The position numbers and the translations under genes were made by a program. Below, piece after piece: positions 52,601 to 63,811 of a stretch of 64,000 nucleotides of DNA. Origin of the DNA: Prochilodus magdalenae (lineage: Eukaryota > Chordata > Actinopteri > Characiformes > Prochilodontidae); contig JAMWET010007157.1 of the NCBI GenBank assembly GCA_024036415.1, forward strand, positions 1,039,501 to 1,103,500, in the 5' to 3' direction. The notes below the pieces were generated by a model. It ran no database searches. It was not told the origin of the DNA and worked only from the letters and a program-made list of their open reading frames with translations. Position 1 is the stretch's first letter; each line of letters opens with the position of its first letter.

Positions 52601-55416
52601 CTAAGACAAGTACTGTTCACACATACTATTTATATAAACTTCTTGCCAGTGTCATCATCACCTTTATAGGTCGTGTTGATGAATTACAGTCCTCATACAG
52701 GCATTTTGTCTGCATCTGCAATTCTAAATGCATGGCTATGAATCACTGCAACGTGTGTAGTCACAGGACTTCCACTGATTGTTGTAGGTCTACAGAGGCA
52801 TACACAGAAGAATCACAGTGGTGTCATGCTAGAAAACAGTCATAGAATATAGTCATATAGAAGGGAATCTCCTATACTGGAAAGAGGCCTCATGATTTAA
52901 AACAACTTAAATCACAAAGTTGGAACTTATATTTAATCTTGCCAAGTGTTTTAGTAACAGTCTTAACATTTACTTGACTTGATACTCAGTGATACTCATA
53001 CAGCATGTTCTGCATGAATTATTTCTGCATGAATTAATTGTTTGATTATTTGAAACTTGATAAATAAAAATAAAAATAAAAAAACTAAACTATTCTTAAT
53101 GTAAGTCTTAATTTTTATACATTGGACTTTTAGTTTTTATGTGTCCCTCAGAATTTCAATGACTATCCACTATAGGCAGAAACACAACATTTTTACAGTA
53201 GGTAAAATGCAGCTCCGTACTCGGTTTTGGCATTTATGCTCTTGGTTTTGCCATTTTAGAGCCTCAACAGCCATTGTAGGTCATTAGTCTTACTGGCTAC
53301 ACTGTGTATATTAATATGAATAGAAGAAACAAGCAAACCATAAATTATGTTTCAATGTATGTTTTTTATGTCTCTGTTGACATGAAAGTATCAGTGAAGG
53401 GTCATCCTGCAGTTTGGGGAACAGTCGGAGTGATAGCGGTGCTTCTTCTTCTTCTTGTTCTACTGTCTGCTGTCCTGTACTTCAGGTGAATGTAAAAGAA
53501 TTCTAAAATACTACTTGAAAACTCAGTCCTAGTGGTTTCCAAGCACAGATTTTAGAGACTCTAAATGCCACCACATGCTAGATGCACTGCATTGCATCAT
53601 GCATTGTTCAAAAATTCAACCGGCGCTTTAAATGACGGTGTATACAGTAGCACTAATATTTGGCATAAACACGTACTGGCTGAATTTGTCTTGAGGTGTC
53701 TCTCACTGCAAGGCATTCTAAGCAGTCAATGTCTAGTGTGATGGCCTTGATGAATCAGATTAAACCCAATCAAGTCCTTCATGAGCTGGTCAGAAGTCTT
53801 TGTCATAGAAAACACAAACCACAGGTTCTCTAGGAAGTGGTATCAAGAATAGGAACCACTTGAAATATAGTCGTTGCCATGCAAACCTTCTAATTCTTTT
53901 TTAAAAGCTTTAATTTGATTTAAAAACTTCTTTTAACACTCTAAATATAAATTATGATGATATATTGACATTGATATATATGATATATTATAAAAAGTAT
54001 TATCTATGGTAGTAAACTATGCATATATTGAAAAATAAGCTGTACCCAGAAGGAATCAACTGAAAGAAATAAAACTTGGTGGGTAGATTTGACATCATGA
54101 GACATGTGAATGATATGTTTTACACTCAGTCGATCACGTGAAGCAAGGATGAGCCTTTTTGCTGTCCTTGACTGACTATACAAGGTCGTTTCTTTCTATT
54201 CTGACTCATACTGTTGTGTTAGTAGCATCCTTAACAATCAAAGTATTCCTCAGAGAAAAGTTCAAAAGAAATTCGAGCAGTTGGAAGAAGGGGAGAGGGG
54301 TTGCACGGTAGGGCTCCCAGAAGCGGGATTTTCTGTCTAAATGATTGTATTGCGCACCATACCAGCCCTAACCCTAACCCAGCACTCTTTCAATGATTCT
54401 CATCCAATATTAATCACTTTATTATTTATGAGTTTAGACATGAAGTGTGTACATGATTCAATATTACAATCTGTTTACAAAGAAACCTACTACTGCATAA
54501 CTTGTTTCCTTTCATGTTCTTACTAAAAAACAAGCAAACAAATGAGTCTCTATTGAAGATAACTAATGTAACTGATTTTGACTGTGTGTTTAGGAGGAAG
54601 AGAGAAGCAGAGAGAGACACCAGCATTCAGGTACTGATTTTCCCTCTGCCATCACTTTCTATATTAGTCACATTAGTCACAAGCTGTATGAAGACGGAAG
54701 TGTTGTTGTCCTTATCTCTCTCAGAGCCATGCGCATCCTGAAGATGACACTTACACAACCCTCAGCACTGTGACTGCTTCATCTGACTACTACACTCTGA
54801 GGGTAAGTCTCCCCTCTGCTACTCCAGTGTGTAAACTGTCAGTTTACAATTTTGACAACTCCAACCAGTAATATATACACCACCATTATGACATTGTACT
54901 TATGATGTTTGTGGAAGAGTTCATGGTTGGAAGAGTTGAAGGTAACAGAGGACAACAAGCTAAGAGGTGGGTGGATACAAATCAAATAATCATGAACTAG
55001 CCATCAAATGAATAAAGGACCCAAATCAAAGACTGGACACCTGGGACATTACAGCAGCTAGCAATACCCTAGCAACCACCTAGGATACCATAGCAACTGC
55101 CCAGTAACACTTCAGCAACCACCTAAAACACCATAGCAGCTGCTTAGCCACACCATAGCAATCCTTGGTCCATGACAGCAATGACCTAGCAACACCATAG
55201 CAACCACCTGGGATACCATAGCAATCACCTAGCAACACCTTAGCAACCACCTGTCATAACAACAACCATATAGCAACCACTTACTAACACCATAGCAACC
55301 AGTACTAACTTAGTCTGCTCTTTTGTCAGGGTGTGTATACGGCACTGCAGAAAAGAGCTCCAGAAGCAGAGTATGAGACCTTGCAGAGAATACACCCAGC
55401 AAAGAACCTGGATTAA
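49608..55416 (+). CDS. Ig-superfamily receptor, CD22/sialoadhesin-like, four Ig domains with YxxL-rich tail
   Basis: A type I leukocyte-type receptor assembled from nine coding exons: 49608-49665, 50220-50570, 51093-51329, 51535-51861, 52372-52578, 53389-53485, 54594-54630, 54725-54802, 55330-55416. They sum to 1,479 nt, 492 residues plus TAA. The Ig-domain exons are all phase 1-1, the classic symmetrical pattern. Order: signal peptide (1-19), V-like Ig (20-136), C2-like Ig (137-215), V-like Ig (216-324), C2-like Ig (325-393), transmembrane helix (about 402-425), basic stop-transfer RRKR, then tail (426-492) with YxxL at 448, 460, 467 and 479. The ICALKxS...C start and CxLxIxDLRxxDSGxY pattern is typical of fish proteins labelled CD22-like or Siglec-like. 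Ligand and orthology are unknown, so no symbol is given. The helix has no charged residue, so signalling is probably by the tail itself. Confidence 0.85.
50220..50570 (+). CDS. Ig receptor exon, Ig domain 1 (V-like)
   Basis: Encodes residues 20-136: ICALKSSEVIIGCSY, then VIWFSH, then STCRLRIRDLRDNDSGEYRLMLF and VNLTVT. Phase 1 in and out. The expected Cys two residues after the Tyr of the DSGEY motif is Leu here. Cys37, Cys48 and Cys98 give the alternative pattern seen in this fish family. A second acceptor (CCAG before 50229) is also in frame and would remove three residues. I preferred 50220 because the distance to the ICAL motif then equals that in domain 3. Confidence 0.8.
51093..51329 (+). 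CDS. Ig receptor exon, Ig domain 2 (C2-like)
   Basis: 79 codons' worth of sequence, phase 1-1, encoding DIQVRTHAGSVEQREQ, VNLTCNTSCELD, WYTWYKNGQRL, then DGGSYSCSI and a short end. It has the standard Cys...Trp...YxC arrangement of a small C2-type domain, with an extra Cys in CNTSC as is usual in this family. Acceptor TATTTAG, donor GTGAGT. The missing long D/E-F loops make it about 35 residues shorter than the V-like domains. Confidence 0.82.
51535..51861 (+). CDS. Ig receptor exon, Ig domain 3 (V-like)
   Basis: Begins after CTTGCAG and encodes GVWG-type sequence (first residue Cys after splicing), ICALEGSSLKIPCTY, YWSYNNSD, then KKCTLGLTGLRQNDSGMYHF. The layout equals domain 1, with ICAL, CTY/CSY and CxLxLxxLRxNDSGxY landmarks at the same spacing, pointing to duplication of a V-C2 pair. 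The canonical Cys after DSGxY is again replaced (Phe). Asn-X-Thr/Ser sequons (NQTVNET) suggest glycosylation. Confidence 0.83.
52372..52578 (+). CDS. Ig receptor exon, Ig domain 4 (C2-like)
   Basis: 207 nt, phase 1-1: VKVEVSAATVSRQT, ILSCKTTCTLIED, YIWYKNGQPIG, then KTTDSYTCAVRG. It is closely related to domain 2 (CxTxC...WYKNGQ...SYxCxx). Acceptor TTTGTAG, donor GTAAAA. It is the membrane-proximal domain. Confidence 0.82.
53389..53485 (+). CDS. Ig receptor exon, stalk and transmembrane helix
   Basis: Encodes VSVKGHPAVWGTVGVIA followed by a Leu/Val-rich helix ending LSAVLYF and a split Arg codon (phase 2 exit). There is no Lys, Arg, Asp or Glu in the helix, so coupling to DAP12/FcR-gamma-type adaptors is not expected. 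Acceptor ATGAAAG is weak; an alternative in-phase acceptor (CTGCAG before TTTGG) would shorten the stalk by about eight residues. Confidence 0.75.
54594..54630 (+). CDS. Ig receptor micro-exon, basic juxtamembrane segment
   Basis: A 37-nt exon between TGTTTAG and GTACTG. It finishes an Arg codon and encodes RKREAERDTSIQ, a basic stop-transfer stretch on the cytoplasmic side. It converts phase 2 to phase 0, and removal would shift the frame of both signalling exons. The following intron is only 94 bp. Confidence 0.75.
54725..54802 (+). CDS. Ig receptor exon, first ITAM-like pair
   Basis: 78 nt, phase 0-0, encoding SHAHPEDDTYTTLSTVTASSD then YYTLR. Tyr448 and Tyr460 lie in YxxL motifs eight residues apart, and Asp445 is at -3 of the first Tyr, so D-x-x-YxxL-x8-YxxL fits the ITAM pattern. 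Neither Tyr has the Ile/Val/Leu/Ser at -2 required of a strict ITIM. Acceptor TCTCTCAG, donor GTAAGT. Confidence 0.78.
55050..55312 (+). repeat. CATAGCAACCACCTAGCAAC minisatellite in the last intron of the Ig receptor
   Basis: About a dozen imperfect units of roughly 20-22 bp built on ACCATAGCAACCACCTAGCA. It begins about 250 bp after the 54802 donor and ends just before the final acceptor at 55329. Confidence 0.75.
55330..55416 (+). CDS. Ig receptor last coding exon, second YxxL pair and stop
   Basis: Starts after TTTTGTCAG in phase 0 and encodes GVYTALQKRAPEAEYETLQ and a short end, stop TAA at 55414-55416. YTAL and YETL are again separated by eight residues. The 3'UTR follows to a poly(A) signal at 55574. 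Confidence 0.8.
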   Translation, partial: GVYTALQKRAPEAEYETLQRIHPAKNLD

Positions 55417-55573
55417 ACCCGATATGATAGTATAGTTGCTGTGGATTCTCCATGATACATCTTTGTGATTCACTCCACTGAAGAAATTGTAGAAGGATCT
55501 ATTTCTGTCAGTACCATCACGACTGAAGATTGTTTGTATGACTACATGTGTGTCTGTTTGGTTCCAGTGTTGT

Positions 55574-55579
55574 ATTAAA
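55574..55579 (+). terminator. poly(A) signal ATTAAA of the Ig receptor
   Basis: The commonest AATAAA variant lies 158 bp after the stop, followed within 20-35 bp by a GT-rich stretch (GGCCTGTTGTTG), the normal downstream element. The 3'UTR would thus be about 175 nt. Confidence 0.55.
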
Positions 55580-55670
55580 ACCATGAAAAGAGTGGCCTGT
55601 TGTTGTCCACTGTTTGAAGTTGTAGAATCCAGCTCAATAACTCAAAATCATTCCGTAATCCTGTGTTTTT

Positions 55671-55945
55671 AACCGATCAATCATAACATTAAAACCACCT
55701 ACTAGTATCTGCGCAGAGTGTTTGTTTTATTGGCTCCACTTACCATGGCTCCACTTACCACAGACGGACACTGCAGTGCCACAATTACACACTGTAGCAC
55801 CTCTCTCTGCATATTTTGATCAAGACCCACCAGGCCAGTCACAGAGCAGGTATTATTATGTGGTTAATCATTTTCAGCACTGCCGTGACACTGATGTGCT
55901 GGCGGTGTGTTAGTGTGTGTTGTGCTGGCGCTTGTGGATCACACA
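55671..55945. repeat. Foldback element copy E, one arm
   Basis: Starts ACCGATCAATCATAACATTAA, an end variant often seen with this family. It continues through CACTTACCA, TTTTCAGCACTGCCGTGACACTG and GTGTTAGTGTGTGTTGTGCTGG, then stops. It lies 75 bp past the Ig receptor poly(A) site. Confidence 0.75.
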
Positions 55946-57974
55946 CAATATTCATTGTTCACAGTATTAGACATTCCTACCTAGCGGAAGACACATCAAC
56001 TTTCCGGTGTTATAATGCCCCCTGTTTATAGAAGTATGAATCCAACATGTTACACCATCTACAAATTACTCCTTTAAAGACTTGGAATAAAGCAGACATG
56101 CTGATTATAATAAATAAACCCATGAAGTAAAATCACACATACAGCATGTCACTGAGATCCTACAAGGCCCAGATGCTTCCCTGCTTAACTTTGATATTTG
56201 TGTATCTGTAATAGGTTTCTGAACACATTCGGGATTTGGGAGGAGGGAAACCAACATCTACATCAATTGAAATGTGTAGAAAATATCTTTATTAAATAGA
56301 AAACATGGACTGCGTACTGTTACCCTCACTACAGAGGTACGCTTTTTTAGCTCTTCTTCAAAACATGCTACCAGTCTTAGTACGTTTTGCTATTTTATAT
56401 GATCTTTTGGTGCATCAGATGTTCTGAACATGAGTTCCTACTTATATCTAGAGTGCTGAAGTGTGTTCATGCTGTGCTTCTACTTTCTGAAGATGGAAAT
56501 TTCCACTGCTTTTAAGTCCATTGCTTTTTGCAGAAGTCTGTACCACTGACTAATCCTGGTGATAACAGAGAATTGTTGGAGGAAGTAAGCTGGGCCAGCT
56601 ATGAAAAAAGGGGATGGGGAGGGATGGAATGGCCCTGTCCACTGCATCAAACCATGAACTCTGCTATATGTGAAAATTGGACTTATCTTTTACACTTTAT
56701 TCACCTTGCTATGGGAAAAAGCTCAGAGTAAGCCCAGACTCGAAGTAAGAACTTTAACAGCTTTTTAATAAGCCCTAGTAGCCAGTTTTGATGTGAAATA
56801 TTTTCGCTTTTGGAAAACTTAATAACAGACTTCTAATCTAGTAACCAAGCATCTCCTTTCTTTGATATTGTGGGGTTTTGGGCCAGTATACTTAAGAGAC
56901 AGTCATATGCCAAAGTTTTGGTGCCGCACCGCCACCCCACCCCACAAATTAAATGCTGTTAAAAATACATGTTGCTGAACAAGTACAGTATACAGTATGC
57001 ATATATAGTTATATGAGTTTTATATGTTAAGTGGTGCTGCAAAAGGCAGTGAGCAGTGTTTAGGTTTGTTCCTCATAGATGGTGTGTGAAGTTCATTTGT
57101 TTTCACTGGGGTCAGAATTTGCATGTGTACATGTGAAGAACTTACCTGAACACATGTCAACATCAACAAATCTTTGGTTTAAAAGGGTACTAGAAAAAAT
57201 ATTGACTGAACAATTTTCACAAAATATAGACATTAATGAGTAACTCATTTGACTGTGTAAGTCTAGATATAGATGTGTTACTTGGTATTTAAAAAGGTAG
57301 CTTATCTACATCGTCTCCACAGAGCTGAGCAGTTCCTCTGAACTAGGGTGAGATTAAGGTCATGGAACATTTCTTGACCTCCTGCTTCCTCTTGCTTCAT
57401 CTCAGGCTTGCTAGACAAGTCAAACAGAGTCTGAAACCACCTCATACAAAGCGGTGTCCTGCCACAGAGTCTTTCCTTGATGTGTGAACATAATGAACAG
57501 ATGAATATGCTGATATAACATCCTATGAACCTTAATAGAATATGTACCTGATTGGACACAGTGATGCAAATCAAGCTGAAACTTGTTTGTCCAGGTATCT
57601 AGACACACTGCTTTGCAACTTCAGAAAAACTCATCTGGACGGTCCAAAATGGACAGTCTTGCCTTCTAAAAAGGGAAGTTACATCAGGGAGGCCTCTCGG
57701 ATGCCCAGTTTCCTCTTCAGGGAAGGCCATATATACATTGCCAAACCCAGAATCTGTTTTCTGCTTTCTAATATTAACAGCACATAAATACGTGCAGAAC
57801 AGGGCTCCTTTAATTCAAGACTCAACCAATGCAAGGAGAGGCCGGCATGATCACATGTAATAGGGTAAATTGCTAATGAAGCTTGAGTAAGACATAATAA
57901 AAGAAAATAACCAATGTATAAACCCTGTGGGTGAACGGGTGTTATTTGAGTGAGATTTGAGTTTTTGAGTGAGA

Positions 57975-58262
57975 TTTGAGCTGGGCCAGTGGCCACTGGG
58001 CAGAGGACAGGAAACACCTTGGACAGACCACCAGGACATCACAGGGCAGACACACAGCTGCACACATCACAGACTCCAACCTAGCATCAATTGGAATCGC
58101 CAACTCACTAGACAGTATGTATTTGGACTGTGTGAGGAAACCTACTCAGACACAGAGAGAACAAACCTCACACAGAAAGAATCCTGGTCATCCAGCAGGT
58201 ATGACCTAGACCCTTCTTACTGTGAGGCAGCAGTGCTACCCACTACCGCGCTGTGTTGCTAA
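57975..58262 (-). mobile_element. tRNA-derived SINE-like repeat
   Basis: The minus strand begins CGCGGTAGTGGGTAGCACTGCTGCCTCACAGTAAGAAGGTC-type sequence (tRNA box A-like head). It continues TTTCTGTGTGAGGTTTGTTC, AGTAGGTTTCCTCACACAGTCC and GCCCTGTGATGTCCTGGTGG, a widespread fish repeat order. The 3' tail is truncated. Confidence 0.7.
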
Positions 58263-59717
58263 ACGATATGATATTGTAGAAGGCTGCATTGAGCCTCAGA
58301 AAAGTCACAAATTGTACAATTTAGTGTGAGCATCCTGATAACAATATGAAGCCCAGAAGCTCCAGGGATCAGAACAGAATTACATCAGAATAAAAGAAAA
58401 TAGAATTTAAATCAATCAAAACTGTGAAGTTTTATTTTATATGGCCGCCTGTGCTGCAGTAAACCCAGTTACATATACTCATATACATATTCTATTAATA
58501 ACATATGGATAATAAGTTCAGACCTCACTAAAACCATGAATGGAATTATTTATTCGGAGCAAACATGGGTGTCTTCAGGCACAGTCCGTGCTGTGCTGCT
58601 TATATTCACAATCAAAATAAAACATATTCACAAACAAATATAGACATCAGATCTTATTATCATTCGCATGTTGACTCAAGTTTGCTGCATATTCTGTAAC
58701 TGAATTTCATTCTGTAAACTGTCAGATTTCCACGGCTAGTTGAATTTTTACCTCAATTTCATCACTTGAAGTTTTTGCTCTTGCCAGCTGACTGACTGTT
58801 CTACTTCCTGATTCTTACTCCTGTAATTATTGCTCTTGGTATTTGGCAACATGATGTAAGCTCTGACTAAGATCATATGATAATAAGGTTGAAAAGCAGG
58901 CTAAAGCCTTTCTGGTAAACTGTTACCTGAAATTTACTGTGTCACTTGGTAAAAACAACACCATTCTGCTGTGTAACTCCACTTCCTGCACACATCCCAT
59001 TTCACCTTCAGTTTTACAACCTTAGTTTCTGCCTCTTCTTCCCAAAGCTCTTTATTTTCGTTCAGTAAATGAACCACACACTGGCTGCTTTTACATCTAC
59101 AGCCTTCTCATGCACCGAATACAAATACAGTCTTTAAAACTAGCCATATTAAAACAGAAAGTCAGAACAGTCTCTGGGAATGCCTAGGAATGTGGCAACT
59201 GTGCCTACTGCAAAGTTGTGTTTGTCCAGCAGATGGGGCTGCCTTATCAAATACAATGACTGTACAGTACAGTCTGTGTTGCCAGATTTCTTTCCTCTTG
59301 CTTTCCTGTCCACTGTGGACTTAGGGGCACCAGCATTGACCTCATCTCTGCCTGTTCTGTTGTATTCTCCTTCTTTCTCTTGTGTACTCTCTCTGTCTCT
59401 CTGAGGACTTGTGTTTGTCATGTTGTTTGTCATAGTCAGCTCATTAGCCAGTCATTCAAGTGGTTATAGCACAGAAGAGAGAGAAGGGGTGGGAGGGGTG
59501 GAGGAGAGGAAATGGCAGATGGAGTCATATTGTGGCATTTTCAGAGCTGTGGGCAGAAAGTTTTGTCCCCATCTCTTTTCTCACCCTTTCCACAGAGAAC
59601 TCTGTCACTGCGTGTGTAGGTTGGTGTGAGGTCATAGCTTATTGGAGATAAGCCACTTCTCTGTCTATGAGGCGTGGATTCAAACTGAGTAACACTGTGG
59701 GCAGTCAGAGGACAAAA

Positions 59718-59718
<1 letters not shown>

Positions 59719-59786
<68 letters not shown>

Positions 59787-59793
59787 TTCTCTC
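59719..59793 (+). repeat. (TC)n microsatellite, interrupted
   Basis: TC units with periodic TTTC interruptions. Confidence 0.9.
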
Positions 59794-59890
59794 ATTCCTT
59801 TGCTGGGGCACAAAGAGCTGTTGTAATGTTTGATACTGTAGTGTTGGCCTGTGTGTTAAATACTTCTCCACTGCAGGTCTTTTAGAAAGA

Positions 59891-60012
<122 letters not shown>

Positions 60013-60789
60013 ACTGCTCTGTTGCCATCCAAGTAGGTAGGAATGGAAATAACTACAGTCCCCACAACACGCTATGCTATCTCAATACTTGAGTGGCATT
60101 ATGCTTTATATGCTGTGTTATAGACTTGTGGGTTTTGAGTATTGAGAAACACTTTTATATAAAGTCTGTGAAAGGTATTGTGTTGTCAGCATAGAGCACG
60201 ATACTGGACACATAGCATGTTAAGCAAATGGTCTTTTACTGAACACACCAGCAGGGCAGTACCACCACCAGCACAGCTTTTATGACCAAGATAGCAGGCA
60301 GGTCAAACCACATTTCCTTTAATGTTAGACAATAAACTGACACAAACTGCCCAGCACAGGTGAAGGGACAACCACATAAAAAAACCTGCTCATTATTTTT
60401 CCCTTTTTTGACCTGATGTGAACAGGCCTTTAACCAAGAGGTTTTGTACAAACTTGAAAGTACTAGGTAGCTATTTTGGGTAAAGGGTAAGTTCCAAAGC
60501 AAATCATAAGTCCACAGAATTGTATCTCACTAGACAAAAAACAAAAACAAAGGAAAACAAGTACTATGTACTGTCATGGAAATTAGTACAGGATTGATAT
60601 AACTCATGGTTATTGCTGCTGTTTGTTTTACAGCTGATAAAAGCCCCTTGAATCTTTACAGCTGCAGGTGCACAATCCATAAAATGACTGATATGATAAA
60701 TTTAAATGAGTCCAAAATTACTGTGAAAGATCAGCGATAAACATACTAATAAAATAATCATGGCTCAGATGGTTCCATCTAAGCAGTAC

Positions 60790-60903
60790 AGTTTGTGTGT
60801 CCACCCTGTGATGGACTGGTGACCTATCCAAGGTGCTTGTTGCCTTCCTTCCAGTGAGCGCTAGGATAAGCATCCTCTGCAGGATAAGCTGTTTTAGATT
60901 CTC
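60790..60903 (+). mobile_element. 3' fragment of the same SINE-like repeat
   Basis: CACCCTGTGATGGACTGGTGACC, CCAAGGTGCTTGTTGCCTTCC, GGATAAGC and the degraded tail AGCTGTTTTAGA follow the end of the 57975-58262 family in plus orientation. Confidence 0.6.
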
Positions 60904-61139
60904 TTTCATTCTCATCAATTATTTTGGTACTGTATGGAAGTCATTTCATTCATCTGTACTTTTTCTGTCACTTAATACTTTTTAATCACTACTATTTTCA
61001 AAACAGGCGCCTTATTGAAGTATACTAAAGACTTGGTTATCAGTCTAAATGAATCATCATTTATAGTTCCTTGTTACCTTTATCTTATTTTTCTGAAAGT
61101 CATTGCATTCCCACACTGTCTTCTGGGTGCAACTACCCT

Positions 61140-61245
61140 TTGGGTCAGGAGTGTACTTACACTTTAACTTGAGTTTTGCTTTAACTAGATTACTATTAGA
61201 TTTACTTCAGTAAGGGAATTGTGTACTTCTCCCACCTTTGAAGAG
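61140..61245. repeat. Fragment related to the hAT-like MITE
   Basis: TTTAACTTGAGTTTTGCTTTAACTAG ... TTTACTTCAGTAAGG ... TTCTCCCACCTTTG looks like one half of the element at 46684-46984 in decayed form. Confidence 0.4.
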
Positions 61246-62185
61246 GACACACCTCCAGCAGTGACAGCACCTACTAATAGCTGACAAGGCTTAATTCTGA
61301 GCTGTAACAATTGCCAATTTTCTTTATCATATTAAAAAAGTTGAAAATGCCACTAACACCTAAATCCCAACACTTAAAGCCGAAGCTTGTGAAGAGAAAG
61401 GACTTCTGTATCATCTTCACCACATATGCAAACCAATTTTACTGTTTTTTTCTGGTCATGTTATCATGAACAACTATAGGCACTTAATAAAAGTTCTCTG
61501 TGGTTTCTCAGTTAGAGAAATCTTGAGCAACTGGCACAAACCATAGGCATTATAAGAGCTTGTGTGAGCTGCCAATGTAGAAATTTACTTAATGCCCTCC
61601 ATACAGGAAAGAGGTGACATAACATCAGTTGCAAACCACCTATTGTGATATTGTCTTGTACCCACTTCAACAGTAAGTGAGAGACAGTCAGTATAAGAAT
61701 GGCCTTGCCCTGCTAGTCCTCCTGTACAGCAAAGGCTCAAAAACTCATTTAGAGTTTTAACCACATCCTCTCGCCGGATGTTTAATCCTGCACACTGCTA
61801 CTTACTCCTCTTTCATCCTGTCATACACTTTGTCTTTTCTCTGTTTGGGGGTCTTTTATGCAGCTTCTATTTCTTGTATCAGGTGACATGCTGATGGATG
61901 GCAAACACAGAACAGCTCTCTCTCTCTTTCTTCCTTAGTAGATGTTCATTCTTTCATTAGTGAAGAGAAGGTCAGTGGGTGGTTTGTTTAAAAACTTCCA
62001 TGTGTTGTGTGAAGGGTTTTCCAAATGACTCGGTTTGATTGTTGTTCATCTCCACAGAGGCCGTTGAAACAGGTGCATGTGCCTTTCTGATGCTTGAATA
62101 AAAAGAAAAAAAGAGAATGATAGACAAGCTATATACATGGATGTAAAAGTATTTCAAGTCAATTTTAAGCTGGGACTTTAACAGG

Positions 62186-62186
<1 letters not shown>

Positions 62187-62247
<61 letters not shown>
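62187..62247 (+). repeat. (TG)n microsatellite
   Basis: About 60 bp pure TG. Confidence 0.95.
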
Positions 62248-62405
62248 TTCCTGACCTGATCACCGTGTGAACCATGTCCCATGTGTCTCTATCCCATCTT
62301 CTGTTTACTTTTTTCCTCTTGGGTTTTTCTCACGATTTCGCATTCTGTCCATTCGACATGGTGTCCTCTTTGTTTTTCATTCTTTCTCATGCTTATTTCC
62401 CCATC

Positions 62406-62600
62406 CCTCTCTCTCTCTCTCTCTTCCTCATTTTCTCTTCCTCCCTCCCTCTTTTTACTAATTCTTTCTCTCTCTCTTTCTCTTTTTTTACATCCATTTA
62501 CCCTCTCGCTCTCCTTCTCTCTTTCTCTCTCTCACTCTCACTCTCTCTCCTTCTCTCTTTCTCTCTCTCACTCTCTCTCTCTCTCTCTCTCTCTCTTTCT
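62406..62600 (+). repeat. Pyrimidine-rich TC tract
   Basis: Nearly 200 bp of TCTC/TTTC/CACTC variants. Long open frames across it are an artefact of the repeat. Confidence 0.9.
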
Positions 62601-62706
62601 ATGCTTGTTTATTGAGTGGAAAGAGAAACTGCAGTCTGGTTTTACCAAGTAATTTTAATTATTAACCGTTAGGATTGATTTGCGGGTATAGAAACAGACC
62701 TATCTC

Positions 62707-62749
62707 TCTCTTTCTCTCTCACTCACACACACACACACACCCGCGCACA

Positions 62750-62812
<63 letters not shown>

Positions 62813-62868
62813 GCACACACACACACACCCACACACACACGCACACACACACACACACTCACACACTT
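62707..62868 (+). repeat. (CA)n microsatellite, about 160 bp
   Basis: CA repeat interrupted by CGCG and CCCG steps, able to adopt Z-DNA in principle. Confidence 0.95.
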
Positions 62869-63026
62869 TATCGTTTACTAATACTATGTTAATCAGGGTG
62901 TGTTTTTGGCACAGTGTACGTTTCCCAGTAAAATGTCTGGTTTGACCCGTAGTTGCCATGGCACCTGTTGGCTGATCGGCCTGGTTGGCAACTGTTGGCA
63001 TTCTTTATTATCATGTTGTCATTCAC

Positions 63027-63148
63027 AGAGAGATAGAGAGAGAGGGGAGGGAGAGGGGGGGAGAGGGGAGGGAGAGAGAGAGAGAGAGGGAGAGAGAGAG
63101 AGATAGAGATAGAGGGGAGGGAGAGGGGGGGGGGAGGGGGGGAGAGGG

Positions 63149-63204
<56 letters not shown>
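63027..63204 (+). repeat. (GA)n / G-run purine tract
   Basis: An all-purine strand, apart from a few T in GATA units, of about 175 bp. It alternates GA repeats with runs of 4-10 G and contains a duplicated block of about 60 bp. Confidence 0.92.
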
Positions 63205-63207
<3 letters not shown>

Positions 63208-63811
63208 TGTCTATTACAGCCTGTCTTGTAGTTGCTGACCTGATAACCTCCTCTTGGATGGTTCTGAGTAATGCTGTATCCAGTAGCCATATGTAGGAGT
63301 GAGGATGGTTAAGCCCACCCTTCACCAATGTTTGTCTCATGATTTAGGGTTTATGTTTTTTTTTTTTTTATCATTAGGCAGAAATCACATGACAGAATTT
63401 ACATTGACTGTAGTGATGCAAGACAACATTACAGATGTGTGAATTATGGACACGGTGTAGTTTTTTTTTCGAGAGGGGCAATTTCTTGGCCAGGAAACAT
63501 TCTTTTATGTGCTGTGACATTGTGAAGGAATTTTTTTCACCTAATTTCAAGAGCGGATAATTTCACATACAGCTCTGACCTCCATAACTGAGTCAGCTGA
63601 CACATCGCAATGTCTTTTACTTACTTTACAACAAATTTGGAGATGCAGCTCCCTTATACGAAGGCCAAAACAACCCGGCTTGATGGCCCTATATGTAAAT
63701 AAGATCTGATTCCTTGTTCCCAGCAGAATGGACACCAGGGACACTGGACTACTGTCCATTTTGGAAAAGTAAAAGTAGTGTGAAGATCTTCATCACTTAA
63801 TTGAGAAGCTT

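Noticed and set aside
54364..54380. CCCTAACCCTAACCC, telomere-like
   Set aside because: Only two and a half units; too short to call an interstitial telomere.
57542..57787. 81-codon plus-strand frame (MYLIGHSDANQ...)
   Set aside because: No similarity recognised, no splice context, and overlaps minus-strand frames of equal length.
61972..62157. Minus-strand frame with a good TC-rich acceptor (TTTTTATTCAAG) before SIRKAHAPVSTASVEM
   Set aside because: No convincing donor at the far end and no family recognised; left out as a possible but unsupported exon.
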